Assembly (NCBI GenBank): GCA_030141605.1
Contig: JAQGDQ010001149.1
Location: 37,501-59,359 of the forward strand
DNA from: Tubiluchus corallicola
Lineage: Eukaryota > Priapulida > Priapulimorpha > Priapulimorphida > Tubiluchidae
Length of the DNA: 21,859 bases
Reading direction: 5' to 3'
Positions 1 to 9,157 of the stretch are shown piece by piece. Under the pieces are notes generated by a model. That model saw only the letters and a program-made list of their open reading frames with translations, did no database searches and was not told where the DNA came from. Positions within the stretch are counted from its first letter, which is position 1. Every line of letters begins with the position of its first letter. Both the position numbers and the translations under genes were made by a program.

Positions 1-57
1 GTACATGAAACTATTGTAAGTGTGTAACGTGAAATAATTGACTTATGATTTAAGTCT

Positions 58-748
58 TAAACCGGATCCAATCTTAAACTGTAGGTCAAAACAATCTACT
101 CGTTAAAATATTGAAAGGAAACGTACTATTTTTTTTAAATGACTTACGTGAAAGAATTATTACCACACAAACACAATTTCACATTCGCGCCACAAATTCT
201 TCGCTGTTACTTGTATTTCGCCATTCGTTAGACGGGCGCTAGTGCCTGCATTTCGGAAACGCATTGCACAAAAAACAGGTGCTACACCTCTCAGTTCAGA
301 TATGTTAGTTTGTGATGAACTACACACGTTCGACAGCTCATGTGTCAGCACAGCGGTAAATTTGAAATTTGAATTTATCTTAAAACTTGCCTAGTTTTCG
401 TGCAACACTGTATATCTTACAGTAGCACTGTACTCCAATTTTCGCTTTCGCAAACACGTGCAACACGCTCGTGGAATATTTTTGCTTTTGAAAATTATGT
501 TAGTTTGTGATGTCATCAATAGTTATGCTCGCCCGCCATCAGTCTTTCATCTACTAGTTAACTATCAGAAACGCTTTTGCAGTATTAATTGTGTTAAGAC
601 GTATACTTTTTGCCAGACTCTGAAAATGAGGTAGTATATGAAAAATATCCTGTCTTCCTTTAAGGCAAAAAAGACAAAAAATAGGAAGAAACATTTGAAA
701 CAAATTCTGATATTACGTCAGATCGAAACTTTGTCCACTAAACTTGTG
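58..748 (+). repeat. Unclassified dispersed repeat, copy 1 (longest)
   Basis: This segment of about 690 bp aligns along its whole length, with substitutions and small indels, to the reverse complement of 9158-9846, and its part from about 349 to 664 aligns to 7917-8216. Homology begins near AAACCGG (58) and stops after CACTAAACTTGTG (748). I see no terminal inverted repeats and no obvious target-site duplication, so the class is unknown: a non-autonomous element, a solo LTR or a duplicated gene fragment are all possible. ATGTTAGTTTGTGATG occurs twice inside it, at 302-317 and 497-512, and related versions of both occur in the inverted copy. A minus-strand reading frame at 160-351 is partly conserved with the inverted copy. 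Confidence 0.85.
160..351 (-). pseudogene. Short minus-strand reading frame inside dispersed repeat copy 1, possibly a coding fossil
   Basis: The frame encodes 63 residues and I recognise no family. Its N-terminal part, LTHELSNVCSSSQTNISEL, has a counterpart in the inverted copy (plus strand from 9566) with one residue changed out of 19, while several codons differ only at synonymous sites. After the motif APVF the two copies are offset by small indels, but MRFRNAG can still be read in both. This suggests the repeat may once have carried a coding segment. The region is short and the pattern could be chance. No start context or splice sites support a working gene. Confidence 0.25.
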
Positions 749-1783
749 ATAACCAATGAGAGAAGAGGCAGCAACAATTACAGTTTTTTTTCTAATGGCG
801 TGGTCTCCATTCGCTTCATCCCGGGTGGAACTAACTGCGCCTTCAACCGACGCCCAATTCACAGCAATGGGACAAGATCAAATAAGAGAAAGAATCCAAG
901 TTCATAAATTTTTCACACAGTAGACCAGGCAGATGTTCAGCACTACGTTTGTTACATAGTCAGTAGCCATTAATCACGTAGCCTACAGGCCCCATAAACT
1001 TAGCCCATGAATATTTGGCAAATCGCTTTGTTGACAAGCTAGGCGCTCATCTGCACAGGTCTACCTCATTCTGAGCATTTATTTTGATAAAATATGTCCC
1101 ACCCTTAACCAATTTATTACCTCCGTAGGATGATTAAGTTACCTTCTGGACAAAGGTTACTCAGAGGCACTCAGGAGTCGTATAAGTTATTGCATAGCCC
1201 GCGCGTGGCGAAATAGAATTGAGCAAAGACCCGTAAATTACGCCTAATTAGGACAGGACCTGTACTTGCTGAGATAAATTTCTTTAGCTTAGTAACTGAC
1301 ATTTTACTAAGCATTGGTGAGTGAATTCTTTGAAAAGAAATACGATCATAAATTCAAACACGACGGAGGCAGGTGACTCGAAGGTTGTTTAAAAAAATGA
1401 CACATGTACAGGGCGTGCTAGAAAAATTGATACCTCGTGATGTGGCAAAACTGAAGAGAATTAATAAAAAACAGACAAAATCGACCGAGAGAGTACTTAT
1501 TTTTAAACACATGACATTTTTAATAGCAAAAGTAAATTACTTGATATTAGATAAAACCAATAGACTGCCATTAAAATAAAATCTGTTTGACAATATTCTA
1601 CGTTCATAATTTTTAAATAAATTCTCAAAACCTGTGTCAAACGAATGTAGAGCGAACAGACTCTGAGAAAAGCCAAATTAAATTCACAGCAAATAATTAA
1701 GAGGTTGATTTGTTCGAAGAAACAGGAAGTACTGATTCGAATGCTAAAGTCGTTAAGTATCATCAGTATTCATTCATAGTTTG
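749..1783. other. Non-repetitive AT-rich sequence, nothing recognised
   Basis: Short open frames at 638-907 (89 codons, overlapping the end of the dispersed repeat) and 1373-1579 (68 codons, lysine-rich because of the AT-rich composition) show no motif I recognise. I see no RNA gene, no tandem array and no clear retroelement remnant here. Confidence 0.5.
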
Positions 1784-2140
<357 letters not shown>

Positions 2141-2477
2141 GTTTTGTTTCTGCAATTTAAAATCCATAAACCAAAAATTAAAAAAATGCACAAGTAAAAA
2201 TGTTAGTTTTGTTTTTACAGTTTTAAGACAAATGTATCGTTTAAAGCTGAAGTGAAACTTAAACTACTAAGTGATATGTGAAAATAACGCTAAGTCAATT
2301 TACGTGTAAATAATTTATTAATACTAATTAGCTCTCTAAACTTTAACTTTATTAATTGAGCGTCGCTTTGCAGTTTTAACCGAAAACAAAGGCAATGGAA
2401 CCAAAAAGTTGATTTCAAATCATTTTCGTCACATGACAAAGGGACCTCATGAGCACATCTAAGAATCATTATCATCC

Positions 2478-2730
2478 TCTGAGCCTGTCGTAGTAATTAA
2501 TCAAGAATACGTCAGCGCTATTGTACTAAACACTGATGCGTCTTGATATGGTGTGGAACAAGCGCAGAATCATCAGCTTCCTCGTTTATCTAAAACGCAT
2601 CAATGCCAAATCGCCGCACGTAGCTGGCAACAACAACACGGACATGTCATTCATTTGCATATGAAAACTTTATCACGGGCAAGCATCGTAACGAACTGGG
2701 GATCTATGGACTCATGGCAAACCGTTTAAT
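2478..2730 (+). pseudogene. Probable decayed Ty3-type LTR retrotransposon RNase H remnant
   Basis: One plus-strand frame reads SEPVVVINQEYVSAIVLNTDAS (motif at 2478-2543), then a stop (2544), then YGVE. This resembles the junction of reverse transcriptase and RNase H in Ty3-type Pol proteins, which usually reads like APV..., then hydrophobic-LDTDAS.YGIG. In the same frame come LSKTHQ, as in the family's SRxLSKxx segment, and IVTNWGSMDSW (from 2685), which can be lined up with the family's IVRTDHGSLRWL. The spacing is shorter than in intact elements, so internal deletions would be needed. The catalytic aspartate of TDAS is present; the aspartate of TDH reads as N. The assignment rests on motif reading only. 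A chance match is possible because single residues are weak evidence. Confidence 0.4.
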
Positions 2731-2770
2731 TACAGGGGCAACAGCTGTTCCAAAGTCCATCGCCAGGACA

Positions 2771-3022
2771 GTGCATTTGGTACATAACAACGCTGGACAA
2801 CTAGGTGGACTCCAGGCCAGGAGTAAATGACCATTGTTTGCCGAGTTCTGCTTGGAAGGTTGGCTAATGATTGGCAAGCAATCGTGAAAGGATGGTCGTG
2901 CAATATGGCGTAATGATCAGGACTAATAATACTTGACAGTCGAGTGTCACAGTTCACAGTCCACGGATTTCTATTGTGTAACGTGTGACATTGAGGAATG
3001 GAACACGTGTAACGCAATGTGA
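2771..3022 (+). pseudogene. Possible integrase zinc-finger (H2C2) remnant of the same element
   Basis: In one plus-strand frame, different from that of the upstream RNase H-like piece, VHNNAGQLGG (from 2780) resembles the LHxxxxxGHLG segment of Ty3-type integrase, and FYCVTCDIEEWNTCN (2969-3013) resembles the following FYWVGC...DVEEWC..CN segment. About 180 bp lies between these two motifs where intact elements have about 60 bp, and stops occur between them. The order, after RNase H on the same strand, is what a Pol polyprotein would give. It is badly decayed and could be coincidental. Confidence 0.35.
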
Positions 3023-3990
3023 TTATCCATCGCTAATTAAAGGGCAAGAACAGGTAATTTTAATAGAATGTCACAAAAAAATTCCACACAAAGTTATATG
3101 ACTTTGCACTACGCTTAACTGTTTCAAAAACTTATGTAACTAGAACATAGAATGTTTGTAATTTAAAGTGTTCGGGCTGGGTAAACGCACTGACTCACCC
3201 TCCCAGTGTGCACCGTTGGGACACCCCAAAAACACATCATAGAATTTATTGACAAGATACAGGCAAGATACAGCCAGAAATTCAGAAAAGCGAATTTTTT
3301 AACTCTAGGTAAGTAAAGTGTTTCCTTTTACTTTAATTTTGTTTGGTAGCTTTCTCTCTGAAAAGACTTAATAGTTTCGACTTTAGGCTTCTGAAGAAGA
3401 GAAAATTCTCGTTTATAACGTACAATTATGCAACACTCCGACCGCCGTTCTTATGGATGGTAGACCACGGATGAATCAGCACTGCACACGTCACAGTTAA
3501 TCTTTTTCACTTAAGCCAGCATCCGGAAAAACTAGCTCACGATTCGAAAACTCTGAGTTAAATGATTCGATTTCAATGGTTTTTCCTAACTTATAACAAT
3601 TTGGTAATTACAATGCACTTAGTACATTCACATTTATATTATAAAATTAAAAAAGTTTACTTCGGACATTAGCAATCACAATGATAAACAACAACAACAG
3701 GCAAAATGTTTTAATAAACAGATTAATGATCATAAAAAAGGCAGCTCTGAGGCCACAAATATCACTTATTAATTTTCTATGCTAGCCAGTTTGCATGGCC
3801 AAATATTTAAAAACGATGGGAAATGATAGACAATTTCTAATATATTTGTAGAAATTATAGAATCGCTTAAGATTCTTTTAAAGGCCTATACAACCCCAAT
3901 AGACATTGTCGCTTGTTAAACGAATTATTATGATTATACAAAAAATTTATAGTTATCATTAAACAAAACAGATTTACAAATTAATTAATT
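3023..3990. other. AT-rich sequence without recognisable features
   Basis: I see no tandem array, retroelement coding remnant, RNA gene or extended reading frame. Two slightly diverged lines of text near 3261 and 3271 repeat AAGATACAG, which is too short to call a repeat. Confidence 0.45.
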
Positions 3991-3993
3991 TAC

Positions 3994-4051
3994 CTTTTTC
4001 TGGCGAATTTCGAACAACTGAATTGCCGTAAAGATCGCCATGTTTCGGCAT
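3994..4051 (-). CDS. Candidate first coding exon, minus strand (weak)
   Basis: Reading the minus strand, ATG at 4051 opens MPKHGDLYGNSVVRNSPEK, followed by AAAAAG|GTAAAT, a good match to a 5' splice donor (GT at 3993-3992). An upstream in-frame ATG at 4213 would lengthen it to about 73 codons. The region upstream on this strand contains CCGCCATTTT (complement of 4151-4160) and CRE-like TTACGTCA (4126-4133), both common in metazoan core promoters. I do not recognise the peptide and no second exon can be linked to it. The opposite strand is also open (4050-4221), so at most one of the two is likely to be real. Confidence 0.2.
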
Positions 4052-4221
4052 GTCTTTGGCGGGAGTGAGCGAAAATGACGTACTTTGTACAGAAAGCGTG
4101 TTTGGTGACCTCGTGACTGTATTCATTACGTCATTCGTCTCGAGCAAAGAAAAATGGCGGTTCTTTAAATTCAATACCGCTAACAACGAAGTGATAAAAA
4201 TCAAAGGAAACAAGTTTTACA
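4050..4221 (+). CDS. Candidate first coding exon, plus strand (weak, alternative to minus-strand reading)
   Basis: ATG at 4050 opens a 63-codon frame starting MSLAGVSENDVLCTESV and containing the aromatic and basic stretch KEKWRFFKFNTANNEVIKIK. ACA|GTAAGT at 4219-4227 is a strong donor match that would end the exon at 4221. The ATG shares the palindromic CATG with the minus-strand ATG, so the two frames diverge from overlapping starts. I recognise no family. Codon use is unremarkable and no partner exon is visible. Confidence 0.2.
4076..4160. promoter_or_regulatory. CRE-like and YY1-like motif cluster
   Basis: TGACGTAC (4076-4083), TTACGTCA (4126-4133) and AAAATGGCGG (4151-4160) lie within 85 bp. 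The first two resemble ATF/CREB sites (TGACGTCA) and the last resembles the AAnATGGCGGC motif bound by YY1. These are matches to known consensus sequences only. The same two motif types recur elsewhere in the window (11713, 11918, 15252, 15263, 17594), so a shared mobile sequence is an alternative to a promoter. Confidence 0.25.
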
Positions 4222-5035
4222 GTAAGTTTATAATAAAATAAATTGAATATTCGTAATGTGACTAGGATTTTAAGTTGTAAAAGCTTATATTAGTGAGGGT
4301 TTAGTTAGTCTTTAAATTAAGATTGCTTACTAGCAGTAACTTTGCTGTGATAACAACTATCCTTTCATCACAGCTTGTTATTTTGAGGAAGCCATTTCCG
4401 TGGCTAATAAAACGCGTCCGGCGGAGCGGTCTTTAAATTCCAATCAAGCAATCTACCGACTTTGAAACAGACCTCATCCCTCATTTGATTATCTGTTAGT
4501 TGGGAAACACGAAATTCTCAAACGCATGAGTCTGCACCATAAATAGATACACCAGTGCAGTTTACACACATCTGTAAGCCAGATTTGCACCTCTCTAAAC
4601 CCCGTACAATGTAGTTTTGGCACTTCTGTTTGCACTATGAATGGAATGATTACACAGAGAAGGCTTACAGTAATTGCCAGCTTATGATTATGATACGTTT
4701 TTAACTTACGAATATGTTTGATTATCTTAATCTTAACGTTATCTTTTGTTAGCTGCTTTATTTATCTGCTTTATTTATCACACGTTTCACTGAGAAAAAT
4801 GCCAATGGATTCATATGTGAACGAAGCCACTATCAAACAACCTCATATCGGAGCTGCCACCATTTGAAGCCAAGCAGTTAGCAGTCGGTTATTTAGAAAA
4901 AGAAATCTCGACAAAGCCTTAAATTTTTTAGTCGTGGAAATAATGTATAATTATATATTGCTAAATTCTGAAACCAAGCTTTGTTCAGAGAAAGGCGATG
5001 TGAGAAACCGAAACCTGAACGTTGGGTGTTGGGGA
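4222..5035. other. Non-repetitive sequence, nothing recognised
   Basis: A short GC-rich patch near 4405-4430 (ACGCGTCCGGCGGAGCGG) stands out from an AT-rich background. I find no array, coding remnant or RNA gene. Confidence 0.45.
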
Positions 5036-5252
5036 GACGAGCAAAGGAGCACCTCGGACAAAGGGCCACCGACCAAAGATTGACCTGAAAAGGCGAGGGA
5101 CCACCGGTCAAAGGACCACCTCGGATAAAGGACCAGCGAACAAAGGATCACTGGATAAAGGGCCACCGGTCAAAGGACCACCTCGGATAAAGGGGTACCG
5201 GACAAAGATTCTCCTGAAAACACAAAGGTCCACCGGTCAAAGGACCACCAGG
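5036..5252. repeat. Degenerate minisatellite based on an AAGGACCACC motif
   Basis: Variants of AAAGGACCACC and CCACCGGTCAAAGG alternate through the region at irregular spacings near 15 bp. A longer module recurs: CCACCGGTCAAAGGACCACC is at 5101, 5163 and 5230, i.e. 62-67 bp apart. The GC content is far above the flanks. A plus-strand frame through it reads as repeated KGPP-like motifs, but frames on the other strand are open too, so coding is not supported. Confidence 0.85.
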
Positions 5253-5639
5253 CAAATGTTAACAGAAAATGATGTGAGACATATTGTGTTTTTGTTGAGA
5301 TATTTATATTAGCAAAATTATTTAGCAAGGTTAAACTGTAAAGTTTTGCATTTTTCAGCATCTTTCTACTCACGTGGTCAAAATGCTGTTTTTATGCATC
5401 GGAAAATTCGATGGCGCTATAGATTAAAAAAATAAAAGTTTTGAAGAAATTTTTCTGGAGAAAAAAATAAATTTAATTCGTTTGGTTATTAAGGTCACAG
5501 GCCTAATATTTTGAATTTGAAATCATGGAGTGTGACGCGCACAAAAATCAAAATGATACTGTCCTATTAAGCCTATATTAAAAGCAAAGTGAAGTGCTTT
5601 TGACTAGCCTGAATGTTTCAAACTATCTACAGAAAACTG

Positions 5640-6090
5640 TGGAACCATGATAGCTCCATAGATCTCCTTTCTGAACTCCTTTCTATTTCATTTCTTTACT
5701 CTTTTTCTCTATCTTTGTCTATTATTTTATCTTAACTATTCTCTATTTTTCTATAATTCTCTCTCTTGTAAATTAAGTTGTAAACTATTCTTCAATTTTC
5801 ATGGTGGTCTTACAAGCTTTGCTTCTTGACCACCATGCAGCATCTATTTGTTGTTGACAAACTATTATGTAGTTTAGTAACTATGTTAGTACACTTCTGT
5901 TAAATTTTTGTAATTATATTTTGAATTTGTTACCTAACTATATCATGCTATAGTATACTAATGTAGTTCTGTTACAATTATTGTAACTATATTTCATTTT
6001 CCTAGTTGCAGTGCATGATAATTATAAAGATCATAACGCAAATTGTAAAGTAAAAATACATGCTGAATTGATAATAAATTACAATAAAAT
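5640..6090 (+). mobile_element. Possible retroelement 3' untranslated region with hairpin
   Basis: A pyrimidine-rich stretch leads to a perfect 10-bp inverted repeat, CATGGTGGTC (5800-5809) and GACCACCATG (5828-5837), around an 18-nt loop. The sequence then becomes very AT-rich and ends in AATAAA-containing TTACAATAAAATTACAAT repeats near 6070-6090. A stem-loop shortly before an A-rich end is a layout I associate with some invertebrate LINE 3' ends, and a weaker version is present in the LINE at 15538-16062. No coding remnant was found upstream, so this is tentative. Confidence 0.3.
5800..5837. other. Perfect 10-bp inverted repeat (stem-loop)
   Basis: CATGGTGGTC and GACCACCATG are exact reverse complements separated by 18 nt that include AAGCTTTGCTT. 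A transcript from either strand could fold into a stable stem. No run of T follows to suggest a terminator, and in this eukaryotic context that would not be expected. Confidence 0.9.
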
Positions 6091-6490
6091 TACAATAGAT
6101 AACAGCTTATAATGTCTAGGATATAACCATACAATCTCAGACGGGCACAGTGTGTTCAAATTTGCGTGGCGTGGTCAGCCTGTACAACCAGATTTCAGAA
6201 TTGCTAAATGGCAACACGTGGTCAGACGTCCATAAATCTCCGCAGAGGTCAAGCAATCGTTCAAACTGTAGGACACACATTGGTGGAGGGGAAAGATGGT
6301 CATTATCATAGCACGTAGCGTTGCTTTTGTCGCTGCAGACGTGCTAAGTTAATCCGATTAACTACAGGGATAATCTTAAATCCCACACTGCCAAATATTG
6401 TGGTTAAGCAGGTCAGAAAAATTCGGCATTAGTAAGTGAAATACAAGCAAAATATTTGCGAGAGTCGAGTGCTTCCAATGAGGAACTTAT
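6091..6490. other. Non-repetitive sequence before the 41-bp array
   Basis: I find no recognisable coding, RNA or repeat feature. The last 10-20 bases already approach the array's sequence. Confidence 0.45.
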
Positions 6491-6894
6491 AAATAAGTAC
6501 TGCTCGCAAGCTCAGAAGCTTGAGAAAGTACAAATAAGTACTGCTTGCAAACTCAGAAGCTTGAGAACGTACAAACAAGTATGGCTTGCAAGCTCAGAAG
6601 CTTGAGAACGTACAAATAAGTACTGCTTGCAAGCTCAGAAGCTTGAGAACATACAAATAAGAACTGCTCGCAAGCTCAGAAGCTTGAGAACGTACAAATA
6701 AGTACTGCTCGCAAGCTCAGAAGCTTGAGAACGTACAAATAAGTACTGCTCGTAAGCTCAGAAGCTTGAGAACGTACAAATAAGTACTGCTCGTAAACTC
6801 AGAAGCTTGAGAGCGTACAAATAAGTACTGCTCGTAAACTCAGAAGCTTGAGAACGTAGAAACAAGTACTGCTTGCAAGCTCAGAAGCTTGAGA
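6491..6894. repeat. 41-bp minisatellite, about 10 copies
   Basis: Units start at 6491 and every 41 bp to 6860; the last is incomplete. Each contains AAATAAGTACTGCTCGCAAG followed by CTCAGAAGCTTGAGAACGTAC. Differences between units are few and mostly transitions (C/T at TGCTCG/TGCTTG, G/A at AAGCTC/AAACTC). CAAGCT and AGCTTG, separated by CAGA, form a 6-bp stem in units 1, 3-6 and 10 and are disturbed in units 2 and 7-9. Every unit has a HindIII site (AAGCTT). The period is not a multiple of three and no coding role is indicated. Confidence 0.97.
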
Positions 6895-7138
6895 TCAAAT
6901 GTGCAGAAATTAGAATCATTAGGGCTGTTCATGGGCGGGCTGAATATGCTCTCTACGCAATTATAATGCATCTTTACTGGATTTCCTTTTCCTAGCCCAT
7001 TAGACTTCTCAACACAAAGCACAGGAAGCATTGAGGAGCAATTCAACAGTTGCTTATGACTCATTACTTTGTCTATGATCAGTGTGAAAGAGTCTGTGTT
7101 TTATTAAAATACACAGGAAAGATGCAAGCAGCAATCCA

Positions 7139-7770
7139 CGCATTACATGTACGTTGTACAAACCAAACATTACATGCACGTTGTGCAAATCAAGCAGTAC
7201 ATGTACGTTGCACAAACCAAGCAGTACCTGTACGTTGTACAAACCAAGCCGTATCTGTACGTTGTACAAACCAAGCAGTACATGTACATTGTACAAACCA
7301 AGCAGTACATGTACGTTGCACAAACCAAGCAGTACCTGTACGTTGTACAAACCAAGCATTACATGCACGTTGTACAAACCAAGCAGTACATGCACGTTGT
7401 ATAAACCAAGCAGTACATGTACGTTGTACAAACCAAGCAGTACATGCACGTTGTACAAACCAAGCAGTACATGTACAATGTACAAACCAAACATTACACG
7501 CACGTTGTACAAACCAGGCAGTATATGTACTTTATACAAACCAAGCAGAGCCTGTACGTTGTACAAACCAAGCAGTATATGTACTTTGTACTAACCAAAC
7601 AGTATATGTACGTTGCACAAACCAATCAGTACATGTACTTTGTACAAACCAAGCAGAGCCTGTACGTTGTACAAACCAAGCAGTACATGTACTTTATACA
7701 AACCAATCAGTACATGTACTTTGTACAAACCAAGCAGTACATGTATTTTGTACAAACCAAGCAGTACCTG
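7139..7770. repeat. 27-bp minisatellite, about 23 copies
   Basis: The unit consists of CAAGCAGTACATGTAC followed by GTTGTACAAAC and repeats with substitutions but no evident length change. Each consensus unit holds two perfect palindromes, GTACATGTAC (10 bp) and TTGTACAA (8 bp). Because 27 is divisible by three and the unit lacks stops in most frames, long frames run through it on both strands, for example one of 283 codons at 7050-7901 with nine-residue repeats such as VHVRCTNQA. Variation between units shows no codon-position bias that I can see, so I regard it as non-coding. Confidence 0.97.
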
Positions 7771-7787
7771 CGCACATCTTAGCACAC

Positions 7788-7920
7788 GTTAAAAATGGCA
7801 CAAGTAAGATGAAACAGGTAAAAACGACCCAGGTAAAATTGGTTCAAGTAAAAACGATACAGGTAAAAATGGCACAGGTAAAAATGACACAGGTAAAATG
7901 ACACAGATAAAAATGATACA
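7788..7920. repeat. 15-bp minisatellite (GTAAAAATGACACAG), about 9 copies
   Basis: Units of 14-16 bp vary around GTAAAAATGACACAG. The array starts about 18 bp after the 27-bp array and ends exactly where homology to the dispersed repeat begins (ACAGCGGTAAAC, 7917 onward), a sequence that itself resembles the array unit. Confidence 0.9.
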
Positions 7921-8216
7921 GCGGTAAACTTGAAATTTGAATTTTTATCTTAAAACTTGCTTAGTTTTACTACAAAACACTGTACATTACACAATAGCAC
8001 TGCACTTCAATTTTCGCTTTTGCAAACACGTGCAACACGCTCGCAGATTATTTTTGATGTTGGAAATTATGTTAGTTTGTCATGTCTTCAAAAGTTTTTA
8101 ATATATTATTTAATTAACAGAAACGCTTTTGTAGTATTAATTGTGTTAAAATGTATACTTTTTATCTGACTTGAAAATGGAGTAGTATACGAAAAATCAT
8201 CCTGTCTTTCTTTAAG
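7917..8216 (+). repeat. Dispersed repeat, copy 2 (internal fragment)
   Basis: This matches copy 1 from about 349 to about 664 in the same orientation, with scattered substitutions and indels. Shared landmarks include GCGGTAAACTTGAAATTTGA, TTTGCAAACACGTGCAACACGCTCG and CAGAAACGCTTTTG (GTAGTATTAATTGTGTTAA follows). Both ends are abrupt: the left joins the 15-bp array, and the right stops at the perfect palindrome CGAAAATGCATTTTCG (8217-8232). Confidence 0.88.
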
Positions 8217-8232
8217 CGAAAATGCATTTTCG
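8217..8232. other. 16-bp perfect palindrome at the repeat breakpoint
   Basis: CGAAAATGCATTTTCG is its own reverse complement and begins exactly where copy 2 of the dispersed repeat stops matching copies 1 and 3. Confidence 0.9.
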
Positions 8233-9157
8233 AGAAATTATTAATAAAAAAATCAAATAAGAAAAACGCGAACCACCGTCACACCGCGTAAAAGCGTCCA
8301 GTATGCATCTGCTAATCTGCCCAGAGGCTGTCAGAATGCTCAGGTACATGCAACAACTATATAAACCCACCATGAGGCAATTAAACTGTCCCGACAAGCC
8401 CATAATGAGAATTTAATGTTCGGTGGAGGGATGCAGGACTGTCGAACGCTACAATGAATGAATTGTAGCAAACGCGGCAATAAAAATACTCATAAAACTT
8501 ATAAACGTGTTGAGCTTGGCCTCAAAAAACTTCCAGCGAAACTAATTGTCGACTTGCAGCGAAACACTGAGCCAGGAAATTAAAAACGATTGGGCGAATG
8601 CTCACCAGGCTTTCCTACTCGAAAAATATGACTTTCTTTATCTCGACTTTCTGCAGAGATTTTTTTACACTGAACACGAAAAATTTTTGACATTACCACG
8701 TTAATGCAAAATGTCGTTTTTCATGAATCTCTGCTTAATTTTCAGCAGTGAGTTCAATTACCTGCAAATAACGTAGCACACCTGTTGATTTACCTGTCTT
8801 AACTTCCTGTCTGGTATCTTAAAGGGATAATTTAATTTAAAGTGCCTCTCGTCTATCATTCACAGCAAGTTACTGAGAATCCATGTCGGTTGTTTCACGA
8901 GAGTAACTCTCGGTTTTTGTTCCGTTGTACCAGTTGTTCCAAAAAAAGATGATAACTATACTAAATAGTGTTACTTTTTATTATTCGTATTTGTACCGTT
9001 TCTTTACTTTAACGAAGTGCGTTTAATGAAGTAATTTTAATAGGTCTAGGTTTAAATGTTGGATTTAATTACTTTAAATTTTTAAATGAACATTATTTTG
9101 CTGCTAAGCTTTGAAAAAACGCCACAGAAGAAGTTAATTCAAGAATGAACGTTTACA
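8233..9157. other. Non-repetitive AT-rich sequence, nothing recognised
   Basis: Only short frames without recognisable motifs occur. No array, RNA gene or retroelement signature was found. Confidence 0.45.

Noticed and set aside
2730-3017. 95-codon minus-strand frame
   Set aside because: Lies opposite the probable pol fossil and has no recognisable motif; taken as a shadow frame.
6150-6180. tRNA-like box motifs (GTTCAAAT and GTGGCGTGGTC)
   Set aside because: The order is reversed relative to A and B boxes of a tRNA or tRNA-derived SINE, and no cloverleaf can be drawn.
7050-7901. 283-codon frame with nine-residue repeats (VHVRCTNQA type)
   Set aside because: Other frames on both strands are also open over much of the array, the unit length is a multiple of three, and substitutions show no codon bias, so the openness follows from the repeat.
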